Numbered from the stretch's first letter, positions 11,734 to 24,484 are shown. The stretch: DNA of 64,000 nt from Prostheceraeus crozeri (GCA_907163375.1 CAJQUW010015391.1:248001-312000), one strand, 5' to 3'. A program made the numbers and translations. Notes: generated from the sequence alone by a model not told the origin.

Positions 11734-13634
11734 TCGTGCATGACGATTAGATAAATTACTTATCTAGACAATTATATTTTGTGGAAGTTCAAATTGGCTG
11801 CATGCATTCACTATCGAAATGTAAGTTTATCTATCAAACGCGATCCCATCACAAGCAGGGGTTTTCAGTCTCATCGCACGATGAGTCTGTACAACCATTT
11901 GAAGTCTGTGCAGGTGCATTGCAATACTTGAATCACACTTTTTCTGTTGCAATTTTCCTCTAAGTTCAATCAAGGGCTCTTTTCTACACTGAAATCTGCC
12001 CTTTATGTCTGTAAACTTTGATATTTTACAACCAAAGTGTTAAACTGGCAATAAAATCATTGAAACGTACAAGAAAGCATTGCTTTGAATGTGAAGATTT
12101 ACACATCGGTGCACTTCATCTGTTCAGCTTTGTGTCCCGCTGAGCCACAAAGTCGGGGGGAAAGCTTTCCGTGTCCCAAAGTCGGTTTGGGATGACCCTC
12201 CCCACTCCAGGACGTGACACCAAATGTGTTGGACTCGTTAAGTGATTAGATGTTACTCCCTGTTCAAACACTTGCATTGTTTATGTCAAAGTCAATCGGT
12301 GTCAATGCGTGTGAATTTTAGAGCATCTGCTTCCTGATCGTGATGAATTAATCAGCTCTCATGTTCAATTAAGATTAAGTCCGACGTGATTGAGAATGTT
12401 TTCGTAAATTGCATGCAAAACTGGCCATAATCAATGTTGCACAAAATCACAGGTTTGATATTCTAATGAGCACGATCGGATTCAGGTCTACTTATTCTGT
12501 TCTATGCAAATTTATATCAACATATGAAACATATGTATAATATATATATAACATATACATAATATGTATAATATATCAACAAATTGAACATCAAACTATT
12601 CGACCTTGTGAAAGCTACAGCCATTGAATTCTTTAATCGACTCTCCAAGGTTGCCTGGAAGCAGTTAGCATAGCGTTTGTAATGAATAACAATATAGGCC
12701 TGTCTCTGACTTCGAAGCTGAAAATGCATTTCTCTTGAAATTAAAGTTGTTACTCAGCCTTTTTCTGCAGGGCTCTGTTGCTTCAATGAAAAATTCAACA
12801 TGCAAAATACATACGTAGTGAAATTTGCTCAAATTCATCTGAAGTGACTCGAAAAGTATAATGATCATCATCATGGAAACGCATTAGATGAGCACTGCAA
12901 TTTCATCTTGTCTTTGATTAAAACTGATTTTCTACCATGCTCATGCACATGGGAATGACCATGTAGGGCTACAAAGTATGATACTCCACATGGTAATACG
13001 ATATATTAATAATCCTAGGGGAAGGGCACCAATTTATAAGACAGTCTGCAACATGCTGGTCTATTCGTCTTAGTAAGATACCTATGCTCGGAATGTGCTT
13101 CATGTAAGTGTCCATGTATTTTTGACTGATTAATTATGTAGGCAAACACGTCTCATGGTAGAATACACATTGACTGTTAGATATAGACAATGTCGAAGAA
13201 GTAGGTTTAATATAGCCTACATGTTTAATATAGTACAGTAATAATATAAGTAAAAGTAGAGCCATTACGTTGTCGATGCCTCCTACCACTTCACCAATCT
13301 GAAAATTCAGCATCTGTCTGAAAATCATTCACGACAGTCAGGTTGATGACAGATTGATGGCAGTTGATGATAAGAATTCAAACTCTGTAGACCTAATCAC
13401 CAAATGCACATAAATTATTGAGCATTATGAGAGTTTCAGAGAAAATGTTCATCATCTCTTGATCATTCTGTTTGACTCTTGGTTGTTCTTAATTTCACCC
13501 TTGTAGTTTCACTGGCCCTTGATGAAAATCCTCTCTCAAACTGTATTTTTGCTGTTGTTATTGGTGTAAACATAATACAAGTTCACCTTACCAAATCTAA
13601 GCAGTTGCATATACAATTTATACATGTATTGTAT
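11734..13634. other. Stretch without recognisable genes
   Basis: Contains an AT-rich simple sequence at 12512-12585 (TATA/CATATG runs) and nothing else I can name. The frames at 12517-12874 and 13134-13328 lack domains. Confidence 0.45.
12512..12585 (+). repeat. AT-rich low-complexity tract
   Basis: Alternating TATA and ACATATG-like runs with local palindromy. Confidence 0.8.
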
Positions 13635-14128
13635 ATGTTTAAAAATAAAGGATAGAGCAAAAATTTACCAATCGAAAAATGTTCAACTTTTAATATCGAT
13701 GCATTTCGATGTCCTTCGGACAAACATGTTCACGATAAAAGGCAAACAGGATATGAAATTCAAAATCACTGAAAAGTCAGAAATGTGTGAGAATTGAGAT
13801 ATAGAGTTTAAGGAAATGTGAAGATAACATAGCACAATAAGGCAAAAGGTTTCATGAGTAGGAGATATCTAAATATTACAGCAAGATGGAAAAAGACTCA
13901 AAACTCACTGCCTAGGAATGATGTTGTTCCAGGCATCACTCAGAGTAAATTTCACTTTATTGCCACTGTTGTATCTTTTTGTCCATATGGCTTCTTTTAC
14001 ACCCCGTTCTTTGTTGTTTTGTTCTGTTTCAATTATCTTTGTATTCCAATTGATTCTATGGTCAGATGTTATCGAAATGCATCGATATTAAAAGTTGAAC
14101 ATTTTTGCTCTATCCTTATTTTTAAACA
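13635..14128 (-). mobile_element. Penelope-like element remnant with inverted termini
   Basis: Arms at 13635-13710 and 14071-14128 are inverted copies sharing TTTAAAAATAA, GGATAGAGCAAAAA and TGTTCAACTTTTAATATCG. The left arm carries a 16-bp insertion relative to the right. Between them the minus strand encodes the tail of a PLE endonuclease (separate entry). Next to the left arm the minus strand has GTCCGAAGGACATCGAAATG, which resembles the stem II plus GAAA part of PLE hammerhead ribozymes with its CUGANGA half decayed. Most of the element, including reverse transcriptase, is missing. Confidence 0.7.
13905..14016 (-). pseudogene. PLE GIY-YIG endonuclease C-terminal tail
   Basis: Minus-strand reading ...NKERGVKEAIWTKRY, then NSGNKVKFTLSDAWNNIIP and a stop at 13905-13907. 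This matches the end of Penelope-like proteins, where a (K)ERGVKEAI(Y/W) helix is followed by a basic stretch and an (F/Y)xLSxxWDxxL block. Only about 37 residues survive; the GIY-YIG motif and the RT are gone. It sits inside the inverted termini at 13635-14128, so it belongs to that remnant. Confidence 0.65.
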
Positions 14129-15168
14129 TTAAAATAAATGAGCTTTTTCAACTCATATATTGTATATATAACTGTTTCTTTTGAAATGTTCCTTTGTAGT
14201 TAGTTTAAATGCTATTTGATTTAAAAACTAAACGAATTGACGAAGTTTCATGCATAATAGGCTATACAGCAATTGAAGATGTAATACTTACGTAAATCGC
14301 TGTAAATGAATTCTTGTTTCCAAACTGATTATCACTTAGCTTCTATTTTTGCACTATATCGTAACCAAATCCTAAATATCAAATTCGTATCGTTTTGTGT
14401 AATTAGGGACATGATTTTTCACTGCCAGTCTTTTGATTATCTCTGTTCTATCACTATTTATCTAACCATTGGTCTTCCCACACACTCCTGACAGGCATGG
14501 ACACGGCTGACGAGTGATGGTCAAAGACGTACTTGCCGATGACGGAAGATATCCCACGCTTGCAGCCCCGCTCTTTTGATAAAGTTCAGACATTATTTTT
14601 GATAAAATGAGAAGGACAAGAATCCATCTGGTGAAATTGCGTGACGTTTCCTCGTTCATTGAACTGTGAACTCTCTTCATTCGCTCTTGTGAATGTTTCA
14701 AGTTTCAGATTGATGACTTTGATTGAGCGGTTCATGGATGTACTCGACCAAGCAGGAATACAAGAAGGATCAATTATGCGAGTTATAACGAATTAATTTT
14801 ACCAATAAATCGTAGCGGGAACATTCGATAGTTTTGAGTTGATGACACTTCTCCATCTGTCATGCACTTCGCAGCATTGTTGACTTGTGCCACTGCGTGG
14901 TGAAGATTTTCTGCTTTTGCTTCACTTAGAGCTCAAAATACATGACAAAAAAGGAAATTTTGTGCCGCCCTTCCGACCGTGTGGATGCAGCACTTGTTTG
15001 GCTTTCTGACTGACTTGTGTTCGACTCCTGGCCAGACGAGTTATATGCTAGCTACGGCGCTTCAAGGTGTTTTCACAAACATGAAAGCATCAGACTAAAA
15101 ACAGACATTTTACAACAAAAAGTAAAATTCAGACTTATCAACGCTCAAAGATTTCTTTCGAACTTTTC
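14129..15168. other. Stretch without recognisable genes
   Basis: A 79-codon minus frame at 14462-14701 is open but has no domain and no splice support. Confidence 0.4.
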
Positions 15169-15561
15169 TTAAAAGTACTCAACAGTGAGATCGAGTTGAC
15201 GTCTTGGGAGATTGTCCCACGCATGAGCTGCAGGAGATGAGAAATTCTTTCTGGACACTGAGGACAGTCTGCATGTCGGAGGATGAAGCAGATTTGTGGT
15301 GCTTGATCGAAGGTGGGAACGATTGGATAATTTGTTTACAGTTGCAAGACGTTCTGCTAAATAAGGAGGTGCCAGTTGGTGTAGACACTTCAACACAGTA
15401 ACTGCCATTTGATAGTCAATCCGAATACTTACATGCAGCCAGTTGAGCTCCTGTAAATCCGACGTCATTACGTGCAATACACCAAACGTGCTGCAGCATT
15501 CATTACCGTTTAAAGGAGATGTGTAAGGTTGTTCGGAAGACTCGAGAGAGCAGCAATGCAT
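15169..15561 (-). pseudogene. CR1/L2-type LINE, 3' end of the RT ORF
   Basis: The 130-residue minus frame contains LQELNWLHVSIRIDYQMAV, then LKCLHQLAPPYLAERLA, NRSHLRSS, PPTCRLSSVSRKNFSSPAAH and AWDNLPRRQLDL. This follows the well-known C-terminal pattern L(K)xLHWLPVxxRIxYK, HGLAPxYL, RSLRSS, G.R.FS.AAPxLWNxLP. The final FKKxLKTHLF-like segment appears in a neighbouring frame, implying at least one frameshift. It is a 5'-truncated copy; the clade is assigned from the motif order only. Confidence 0.85.
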
Positions 15562-15609
15562 TTATCTATCACAGGGAATATCAATGGTGACACAAGGTAC
15601 ATGAGATTT

Positions 15610-15668
15610 AACTTACACATATTATATATTTATATATATATATATTTTTAATATATTATATATTATTT
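15610..15668 (+). repeat. AT microsatellite-like tract
   Basis: Runs of TA and TTA repeats directly left of the next MITE. Confidence 0.8.
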
Positions 15669-15676
15669 ATGGCATA

Positions 15677-16025
15677 ACATCCAGGATACCATGATCTTGT
15701 TAACCGTAAAGTTCTATTCACACCGGACGCGGCGCGGTGCGTTCTCACGCGTCCAGAATCTTCATTCAGAGCCTTGATAAACTTTTGGGGGACCGCGCCA
15801 GTTGTGGGTAGGAAACAAGGAACGGTGATGTGGCTGCTTTTTTAGTTAACTCACTCGGCAACATGTATTCATTTAAACAGCGTTTGAATATTCGTCTTGA
15901 AAAAAGTTGAGATGGACTATAGTACCGACTAACAAGATCATGGTATAAAAACACTTTCATAAAAAGATCTTGGTAAAGATCTTGGTTATCTTGGTTTTTT
16001 AAAAATATCATGGTATCCTGGATGT
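15677..16025. mobile_element. MITE with ACATCCAGGATACCATGAT ends, TA target
   Basis: Both termini read ACATCCAGGATACCATGAT inward, nearly perfectly, and a TA dinucleotide lies on each side (15675-15676 and 16026-16027), as in Tc1/mariner insertions. A second inverted pair (CCATGATCTTGTTA) lies just inside. A GC-rich block ACCGGACGCGGCGCGG is internal. No transposase is present, so it is non-autonomous. The superfamily is inferred from the TA only. Confidence 0.65.
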
Positions 16026-16949
16026 TACAACTAGAAGTTGAATTTTATCAAAATAAATATATTTTATTTTCATTTGCAACAACATTTATGACGTTCAGTG
16101 CAGCTTTTTTTATAGGTAATTAGCTTTAGTTTCCTTATCAATGCGGCCTAATGCCTATAATGAAAGCATAATGTACAATCATGAGGTCTACGAATTAAAG
16201 CATGTAAATCAATGCTTTCACTTGAGACTACATCTTTTTCGGTACTTGTAATTTTAGCAAATTATTGATAGCGATGGAATTCTTATACATTAGTTTTTAA
16301 CAATGTGATTTATATCACAGCATTTAGCTTTTGACATGTTTTATATGCAAATTATTCAACATGGTGGAAGCCAATATACCATACCACTTTCATTCCAGTT
16401 CCATTCGTTTGTAACACTAAATCTTATGTCATAACTTTATTGAATACAAAAATATTAATAATTGACAGAATACGTCAATAAATGATAGCAATATGAAAGG
16501 GAGACAAATTGCGAATGGCTCTGGACTTATTTTAGCTGCGATTCCTTGCTACCTTGACTTCATTCCTCTTGGCATTCTGTCACCGATAGAAAGTTCACTT
16601 TCTACTTTAGAAGTTTGTTCTTGGAGATAAAGCTAATTGTAAATAATTTGAGCCTAAAATCACGACAATCTACAAGAAGAACAACTTTGCGAGACTGTCA
16701 TTTTTAAAGATAGCTAAATTCTTTTTCTTCACAGCTGAAGGGCTATCCAAAAGAGTCAAAGGCCAGCCGCCAACTAAATTTTATCGAAACCAATTTGTCT
16801 AAGCTGTTCATACTCCTTTCGCAAAGTATAATTAGCACCGGCCATCGAAAACTCCTATTTTATAAAGAGGTATGTGCACTGTGCAGTGGTTATGGAATCG
16901 AAAAGTACTTAATCAGCAATAAATAAACGAAAATTTTGATAAGTAGCAG
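16026..16949. other. Featureless stretch
   Basis: AT-rich, with no gene or repeat recognised. Confidence 0.5.
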
Positions 16950-17022
16950 TCATAAAAAGGAAAGAAAATCCGAAGATATGCGTAGAACTCGAATGTGTTA
17001 TAATGAAAGTAAAAGTCACAAA

Positions 17023-17045
17023 TTTTCGGCCGAAGTCTTCATCAG
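17023..17045 (-). ncRNA. Hammerhead-like core, left arm
   Basis: The minus strand reads CTGATGA, AGAC TTCG GCC, GAAAA. This gives the two conserved hammerhead strands (CUGANGA and GAAA) separated by a short TTCG-capped stem II. It is the mirror of the motif at 17716-17740. Stems I and III are not convincing, so catalysis is doubtful. Confidence 0.4.
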
Positions 17046-17453
17046 CTGAAATTCATATGCGCTATTCAGATACAGTTGGAAGAAGTGTCAGTGGTCATGG
17101 AGTGGCAATCATAAAGGTCATGTGATTTCAAGACGCTTCATGGGTAGATACATTAAAACCACAACAAGAACATATGAGCGAGACGTAACATAGGTAAAAC
17201 CTGAGAATAACATTCAACGACTGACAATGGATAAAACAGCATATTTACAAATAGAATAACTACTTGATACTTAATAATTATGCTCAATTATTCTGTTTGC
17301 AAATATGTTGCTTTATTCATTGTCGTTGAATGTTATTCTATGGTTTTAGCTATGCTACGTTTGGCTCATATCTTCCATGTTCCATATCTTCTTGCTGTGG
17401 TTTTAATGTACCTACCCATTAAGCGTCTTGAAATCATGTGACCTTTATGATTG

Positions 17454-17621
17454 TTGATATGATGGAACATCGCACCAAGAAGGCACAAGGCCGAAGATTC
17501 GTGCATATTTCTTTTATAATCTGTATTTTAAACGTGATCAATAAAGACGTACGGAGCCACCAAAAAATTTGGTTCTTCATATCAACAATGACTGTGCTCC
17601 TGAAAAACCTGATCAACATAT
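17454..17621 (+). mobile_element. 168-bp insertion in the palindrome, 11-bp target duplication
   Basis: The sequence is absent from the left arm, which runs straight through CTTTATGATTGCCACTCC. In the right arm CTTTATGATTG occurs at 17443-17453 and again at 17622-17632, bracketing the insert. Inside are CCAAGAAGGCACAAGGCCG AAG, similar to a decayed hammerhead core, and a CGTGATCAATAAAGACG segment like PLE tails. Variable duplications of about 10-15 bp fit PLE or LINE-type insertion. The insert is probably a short PLE 3' end. Confidence 0.6.
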
Positions 17622-17715
17622 CTTTATGATTGCCACTCCATGACCGCTGACACTTCTTCCAAGTGTAGCTGAATTGTTGTATATGAATTTTGATATATGC
17701 GCATATGAATTTCAC

Positions 17716-17740
17716 CTGATGATGGCTTCGGCCGAAAATT
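17716..17740 (+). ncRNA. Hammerhead-like core, right arm
   Basis: CTGATGA at 17716-17722, then T, GGC TTCG GCC hairpin, then GAAAA. The two catalytic strands and a 3-bp TTCG stem II match the hammerhead consensus, with one extra base between the first strand and the stem. Flanking stems are poorly formed. Confidence 0.4.
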
Positions 17741-17811
17741 TGTGACTTTAATATTTTAATACATTCGAGTTCTACGCATATCTTGGGAATTTTCTTTCCT
17801 TTTTTGACGAA

Positions 17812-19094
17812 TACTATTACTCGCTGACTGGTATTTTGGAAAAATAGTTGTCATTCTGATGGCAAAAGTTTCTATTTCTTTATTCAGCAGCTTAAATATG
17901 TTCTAGTCAAGTCGCTCAAGAACAGGGTGAGTCGGAGCTCGAGACGTAGGAGTTTGTGAGTGAATTCAATCCGCTTCAAGTGAAAAGTTTCCCCTAGATA
18001 CCAAACATGTTGTTTATCATTCTAGGACGCAACGTTTTCCAAGCGCTGACAGTTCAAATATTTAAATAGGAAGTACATGAAATACAGTTCATAAAAATAA
18101 ACAGTCTAGATAATCAAAACATCATGGATAACAGGCTTCTAATTGATTATTTTGTTTAACTGCTATGAAATTAATCAAAGGAGTTGTGCAAAATAAAAGT
18201 TAAACAGCTCCGGCAAAGAACTGCAGAAGCTGGGAATAATTGTAATAGATTAATGAGTTGAATAGTGTTTCAAGACAGTTATTCTCGTCCTTCGTTCTGA
18301 GGGAGCTCGGATAGCTTTACCCCCTTCTATTTGCCGGTCAAGTGCTGAGGGCATTGTGTGATCTTAGAAACTGATACTTACATGTACAGAAGGGTATACA
18401 CACAATTCGCATCTGTTTTCTCCGATGGTGACATTTATTTCGATTCTTCAGTTGGTCCTATTAATATAAATAGAAATTTGAAATTAATACTCGCATATCA
18501 ATAGGATTTCATGATAATTGTTCAAATACAAGTGTAGCTTTCATGAAATCATGGCGGCATTTACCGTTTTCATACGCAATTTCTTCATTTGTGGGTGTGC
18601 GGACCCTGCTCCCACATGGGATCAGATGCAAGGAAGAAGAAGAAGTAGGTGTACGCACTTCCAATATTTATTTTTGGAGCAATCACATCTCTGGCAGTGA
18701 GTCAATGGCAAGAGGTGAGAATTAATTGAAACACCACATCTTAAGGCGGCTTTGTAGTCGATCTCTCCTCCTTCTTTTCCCCCATTCTCGATTCAAGTGT
18801 CTGGAAAGATAGAGCTGTAGGATTTCACAACCATTGGATCTCGGTAAACCATGCCATAGGAATATGCATGTGTAATGAGACGGTACAAGAGTGAAATTCG
18901 GGTTGAATTTCGGCTAAGGTAATTTTAGAAATGCTGCATTTTTAAATTCTTTGCAACTTCTCTTAACAACCTCTCATGTGTGTTCATGATCAAATTAAGA
19001 CGAACACGATGCCGGCAATTCGCATATTGGCCCGCATAATGATGGTTGTTTTCGCATCACTGTGTAGACCTTAACCTTTATCTTGAACTTCTTC
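17812..19094. other. Stretch without recognisable genes
   Basis: Overlapping 60-codon frames near 18518-18725 have no domain. CAG...CAGGGTGAGT at 17885-17935 could be a splice pair but encloses only about 13 codons. Confidence 0.4.
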
Positions 19095-19505
19095 TTCGTC
19101 TTCCTGTGGTGTTCTGTCAAGTTGAGAGGTTCACTTGAGATTGCTTCTCCACGTCTCACGATTCACAGCTGCAACTTCAAGATTCGACCACGTTTGGCCG
19201 TCTTGTAGTTTGTCCGTTATCATTATTCGCCTTCCTCCTCGTGATTGTCTTCCTTAGATCTTTCCCTCCAGCATTTTTTCACGATGCTGTTTTTATCAAG
19301 CAACACACGGCCGATCTATTGGCATTGACTATAGTTTATAGGTTATTCCTTTCCCAACTCCAAGCAGAACCTCTTCTTTCGTTTTCCTCCCGATCCAACT
19401 GATTCGTTCAATCCGTCGCCAAAACCACATTTCCGATTCTTACGATCGTTTCCATTCACATGTTCTAATGGTCCACGTCTCCACACCGTGTGATGCGACG
19501 CTCCA
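19095..19505 (-). pseudogene. LINE 3' end (RT C-terminal region), frame-broken
   Basis: The minus strand, across frames, gives MWFWRRIERISWIGRKT KEEVLLGVGKG, then KMLEGKI and a GR(Q)SRGGRRIM segment and NRETWRS. This is the usual order in one group of non-LTR retrotransposons: EMWFWRRxxRISWxDRxxNEEVL, (L)xxTIMEGKIxGxRxRGRxRxxxxDxLxxW, DRExWR. Several stops and frame changes mark it as dead. The RT palm is not present. Confidence 0.7.
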
Positions 19506-20755
19506 GACAAAATATTTGAGGACATTTATCCATTGGCCACGATGGAAGGATCCGATTGTTTTCAAAACATTGTTCTGTAATGGCAATAAGCGCCTGTGTT
19601 TCCTGCTCGCATTAGAAAGTCTTGAATTTAATGACTTGCAAATGAGTACTTAAATTTCATTCTAGTCTACTATGAAGCGACAATTGCGACAGAAACAGGG
19701 GAATGATGACCATTATCAAATATTCTCGAGATGAAGTGTCTCTAAACAAGGTCAATGATATAGAAAGTTCTGCAGAAAAGAAAATGTACCGAATGTCCTG
19801 AACTTTTGCCAGATTTCGGATATGTGACTCTTATTGGTGCAAATGCTATTTAAATTGTTTTGGCTGTGAATTAGATCATTGATTTGGATCAACAATGAAC
19901 TATTTTCTTAACCAAATTTTGCATGTAGCGATGTTACTAAATAGCGAAAAGACGAGAGTCCATAAGAAAATCATCTATAAATAAAGCAAGTGTTGCCATT
20001 TTTGTCTAAAATGTATTTTGCTATAATCTCAGACTTCTTTGAGTCATCAGAATCGATTAATATGCTTTTGTGTTCACCGAACAAGACCCATTACAATCTG
20101 ACACTTTTATATTGGCTCACATCAGGCCTAGTATTTTGCCACTTGCATTTGGTTTTCACATATTTTGTGAAAAATTTAAATCTTTGAAAATTGCTGATGA
20201 GTGAAGTGGTGTATGTTTAAAAACTTGAGTGTGTATTTATTTTTCTAGAAATTTCTAGGAATTAGTGATGTTCGTACTCCCATCCCCAAAACTGATAAAG
20301 TGGTTCGCGTGGTTCGAAATGAAACATTTAGCCGTCGTCACATTGCAACTGGTGCATGACTGTCGAATGCACTATGACTTATGTTGCACTACACAAGGAT
20401 TTCATAGTTGCATGTAATAGTAATAAGCCGAAATGTAGGTTTACAAGGAATTCAGCAATCACAGATAGTCTGGTTCAAAGATGTTGGAATTATTCGTTTG
20501 TAAAACTGATTTTGGCCAATTGACCAAAACGATCGCTTGTTTGATGGGCATATTATTGTCCAGCATATAGCAAATATCGTGGAACCTAGTTTCTCTTCGT
20601 TGCTGCATACCTTAGAAGAGTCCGAGAAGTCAGCAATAAAACAAACGCAAGCAATTTTCAAAAACATAAAAATGGAAAAGGTGCGAAATTTGGGTCAATG
20701 ATTCAACAGCTTCTTTTGGTGGTAGAGAAACAGTTATCCAGTAACATTCACTTAC
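19506..20755. other. Stretch without recognisable genes
   Basis: AT-rich. Frames at 19990-20187 and 20452-20667 have no domain. Confidence 0.45.
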
Positions 20756-21179
20756 TTACTCAATTGATTTAGTTTGAAATGCTTGACCACTTAGTTGATG
20801 ATGGAAACGGTCTAACTGAACCTTTCTCGGTCCTGGCAGCACGAAAATAAGATAGATAGGGTCCAGGGACCGACCTGAGTCATTTACGCTGTTCATTTTC
20901 ATCTGAAGCTGCATCATCATGAAAGTCCTTGCAGTCTGAAGAGATGCCAACCGCTATTCGGCTGGTGAGCATGTCTCTTGGGAAGTGTGTCACATGTCCC
21001 AACAATCGCAACCTGCCCCGTATAATGATTGTGATGAAGTTCGTTGGATGATTGGATCTCTTGTTAATAGAACTCCAAATTCGTTTTATGCTGAAGTTTT
21101 TTTTCACAGTACGCATCATCTCGCAGTGGAACTCACTGCCATCTTCAGCAGTGAATGCAGCTTCGGTGAATGAATACAA
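20756..21179 (-). pseudogene. LINE 3' end fragment
   Basis: The 99-residue minus frame contains TNFITIIIRGRLRLLGHVTHF PRDMLTSRIAVGI, matching the RxRLRWLGHVxRMxxxRLPxxxL block found after the RT in RTE-like and related LINEs. The downstream minus frame (20756-20950) includes SLDPIYLIFVLPGPRKVQLD, possibly the tail region but unassigned. 5'-truncated and inactive. Confidence 0.6.
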
Positions 21180-21260
21180 GCGTAAAATTCGATGGATACT
21201 TTCTTCTATTTAATGACTTTTGACTTTCTTTTCTTACTTTTAATCATGATTCTATGTAAT

Positions 21261-21310
21261 TTGTTGACTCCGTTCGGAGCCTTTTCCAAATGCAAATACA
21301 AATACAAAGT
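21261..21310 (+). repeat. LINE/SINE 3'-tail-like hairpin and AAATAC repeats
   Basis: GACTCCGTTCGGAGCC forms a small hairpin and is followed by CCTTTTCCAAATGC and tandem AAATACA units. This resembles 3' tails of CR1/L2-type LINEs and their SINEs. Only the tail is present. Confidence 0.4.
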
Positions 21311-24300
21311 TATCTGATACTAAAGACAATTTTATGGAAACGGTTATTGTACTCATCTATTCGACGTTTTCGTGTGCCCTTTGGCTTTCAACCTTCGCAT
21401 ATTTTGAGCTATATCTTGACATTTATGCTTGATAAAACACTGAATAATAGCCGAACTGGCATCATAAGCCGGTGTTCTGTCATTATCTGCAGCCAACTGG
21501 ACGGATACCTCACAAGCTAATCAAGTCATCTGCAACGTTACGAATCAGTACATGAGAAATCTATTAAAAATTATTTATTTTAAAATAGAGTATATTATGT
21601 AAAAGTAAGAATGGATTATTGACCAGAAGTTACGAGACACCATTTTTGGTCAGATCAGACTTGCAAGTGATCAAATTATGTTTGAAATTTTCATCGAGAT
21701 ACAGCTGGTAGAATGCACATCGGGGCAATTTTATTCTCGCCTACGGCTCAGTTAAGTCAACTTACAATTCTCCATTCCATAGATAAATGCACGTCATACG
21801 GGACATATATCTGATTCATGATGACAGCTGCTTGCCTCTAGGGATATAGCGGTAGCAATAAAGATCTCATGGAGGTTTCGAATTTCAATTCAGCAAAAGT
21901 AGTAACAAGGACATTCGAAAAGTTTAGAATTGCGACGATATCATTATTTGGCCTTCATAAAACTATAAATTAAACTCCGTATAATGACCAACCGTTTAAT
22001 CAGGCTGAAATACTAGGTTCAAATTCAAGTGTGTATATTTCTATAGTTACGCCAAGTTTGCCAATCATATGAAGCATTTTGCACGTTTCAAGTGAAGCAA
22101 AAAAAGAAGTCGTCTTCAACAATTACGTAATCGCCCTGTGAGACTGAACCAATTTTGAATAAATTCTATTGATGAATTAAGTTCTCATTGTTTCCTCATG
22201 TGTGCTGGAGTTTCACATCTTAATAATTCGTTTCTCAACAAAAGTAATCAGCAGAACATCACGCAAAAATATCATATGTTTTACATCATCATGGCAGTCT
22301 ATCTAACATCGCGTCGCTTGTATTCGGTATTTCCTCAATGAGCGCTCACTCTTCAAGAAATGCTTGCAGAAATCGAGGAAGTCGACAGATCTCACCAACA
22401 ACGGTCAAATAAGTGTAAATTTCAATGAAATCATGAAGGAGAGTCATGATAAAATATTGGGAGGTTTTTGAATAAGTCGAATAGGAGCTTCGAGTTATCA
22501 GAAAGATATCGAACGGATAGAAAATACAATTTCATATACGGGCCTAATAATTGAGTTGCGCCTAAAAGGGTTTTCTGTTTGACCATGCATTTGAGTAGAG
22601 ACGTTTCAGCGTATATTCAAGTATTTCAGGAAGATATCGTGGAAATAATGGCTTTTGAAATAATGATGCTTCAAAATCTCGTCCAAAATAGACCGTGTTA
22701 AGTTGACATATTCGAAATTATAAAATGAAATTCATGGTGCCATCAGAATTTTCTTCAAACTTGATCGCGCATTGATGAAGGAAAGCATTAAATTTACATG
22801 AGCTTTCAGACAATTCTTAATACATGCTGACATAAACAAAACGAATACATATGGATTTCATTCTGTTCATTGCAAAAGTATATCTATACCGCATGCAGTA
22901 CTATAGCGACTTCCAAATTTTGAAGTGATTTTGTGAATGATGCTGTTTTTTAATCTTCTGAATTATTAATACATGTACAAAATTTATAATAGCCCTGTTT
23001 GCTAGCTAAAATTCAACCGCAGATTTCGGAAGAAGGCCAATATTACTGCCATCTGAAGTCCTTACACTCAGGTTATGGTTTTACAGGTTCAACAGGAGCA
23101 GATTTTAAGAGGACATCGTCGTTGTGGACTTCATTAATTGAAATTCCTAGTCTCCTATCATAAAAGAGTTGGCCGTGCCTATCCCATTTATATTTCCATT
23201 AGTGAATGTGTGCCTGCAAGTACATTGGTGCATTCAGAACCGCTTCTCGCCGGCTTATCCGGAGTATTTGCTCTGTGTATCTATACAGGATGAATCCCTC
23301 TGAATAACATGTTCAGATTTTCTGGGCGTGATTCAATGAACAGAAATGAATACTTTCGGCAATGTGACTTTTCTCTCATCCGAATCGAATCAGAAACACA
23401 GTGAACAGAAATAAATTAATCACTTAATTACTCTGGAAAATCTGCAAAACAATTTTGCAAACGCAAATGCTCAGCATTATCTGCATGTACGTCTGGTAAG
23501 ACTATTGATAATGACTGTGGGATGAAAATATTATCGCTGGTAGTTTTTGTCGCTATAGCTCGATGTTCTGTTGTGTGATTGATTAATAAGTACAAAATAA
23601 TTTCAATTCATTTCATCATTATGTGGTGACTTTTGATAATCGTGAGAATTAGTGCAAATTATTATTCGCAAGATTATTTTGCTCAATTGAAAAACACAAA
23701 TGAATCAAAATGTTGAACAGAGCTATTAAGGAGTGTATCAAAATAAATAGAGAAGGAAATTGAAGATTGAAGATTGAAAACATAAATTACGAAAATTGGT
23801 TGAAATTTTATTTAAAAGATTACCTCGGTCTTGGTCTGGACTACTTCCTCTTCGAAATTCTTAATTCAGCCATTCAAGGCGACATCAAATTCTCTTTTTT
23901 GAACTTCGATTATAAGAAGTTATACGACAATTCCTTGTCGAAATTTCATGTATTGCTGCGATCACGGTGCTGACTCAGAATGATATTCAGAATGAGAGTA
24001 AGGCGGTGAGGTTCATCACCACAAAGGTAACGCGATCGATTAAAAACATGTATTTCATTTGTATTCTTATCATTACCAATGCAAAGTTCATAAAATACTA
24101 TTAATAATGAATTATTAAATAAATATTACCTATACAGTAATACATTTCAGTTCATTCGTGATCAGTGTGAATTGTACTCTTATGAACATTAGGGATCGAA
24201 TAGTAAAACGATTTGTGCATGTGTTAAACTCATAGGAAACGAGCCTTCAAGAGCTTCCAATCTTCGTTTTCAGAACTTACTCTTTCAGTTTATGAAGATT

Positions 24301-24484
24301 GCGATTTCTGTGTCATATAAGCAGAATACTTCTCAGATAGTGGGACCAATTCACCTTCGGTCACAAGCACTTCAGAATAAAACGGTTGCACGCTTGCCAC
24401 TTACTTTATCAACCCCAACGATTCTGTCTCAATATCAGTGCACTACATATGCTCTGCTTTAACTGATGCCGGTCGATTCTTGTT
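21311..24484. other. Long stretch without recognisable genes
   Basis: About 3.2 kb of AT-rich sequence. The frame at 23767-23973 (68 codons, reading KIENINYENWLKFYLKDYLG) is compositionally AT-driven and lacks domain or splice support. Confidence 0.45.

Larger units (their letters stand above)
16950..17811. mobile_element. Large Penelope-like palindrome
   Basis: Left arm 16950-17258 and right arm 17288-17811 are inverted copies, about 85-90% by eye, around a 29-base centre. Shared blocks outward from the centre are TCGTTGAATGTTATTCT, GTGGTTTTAATGTA, AAGCGTCTTGAAATCA, GACACTTCTTCCAA, the hammerhead-like core, ACATTCGAGTTCTACGCATA and TTTTCTTTCCTTTTT. Each arm ends in a CTGATGA...GGCCGAAAA motif of the type seen in PLE termini. 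The right arm has a 168-bp insertion and a short duplication around ATATGAATTT. No protein is encoded. Confidence 0.65.
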
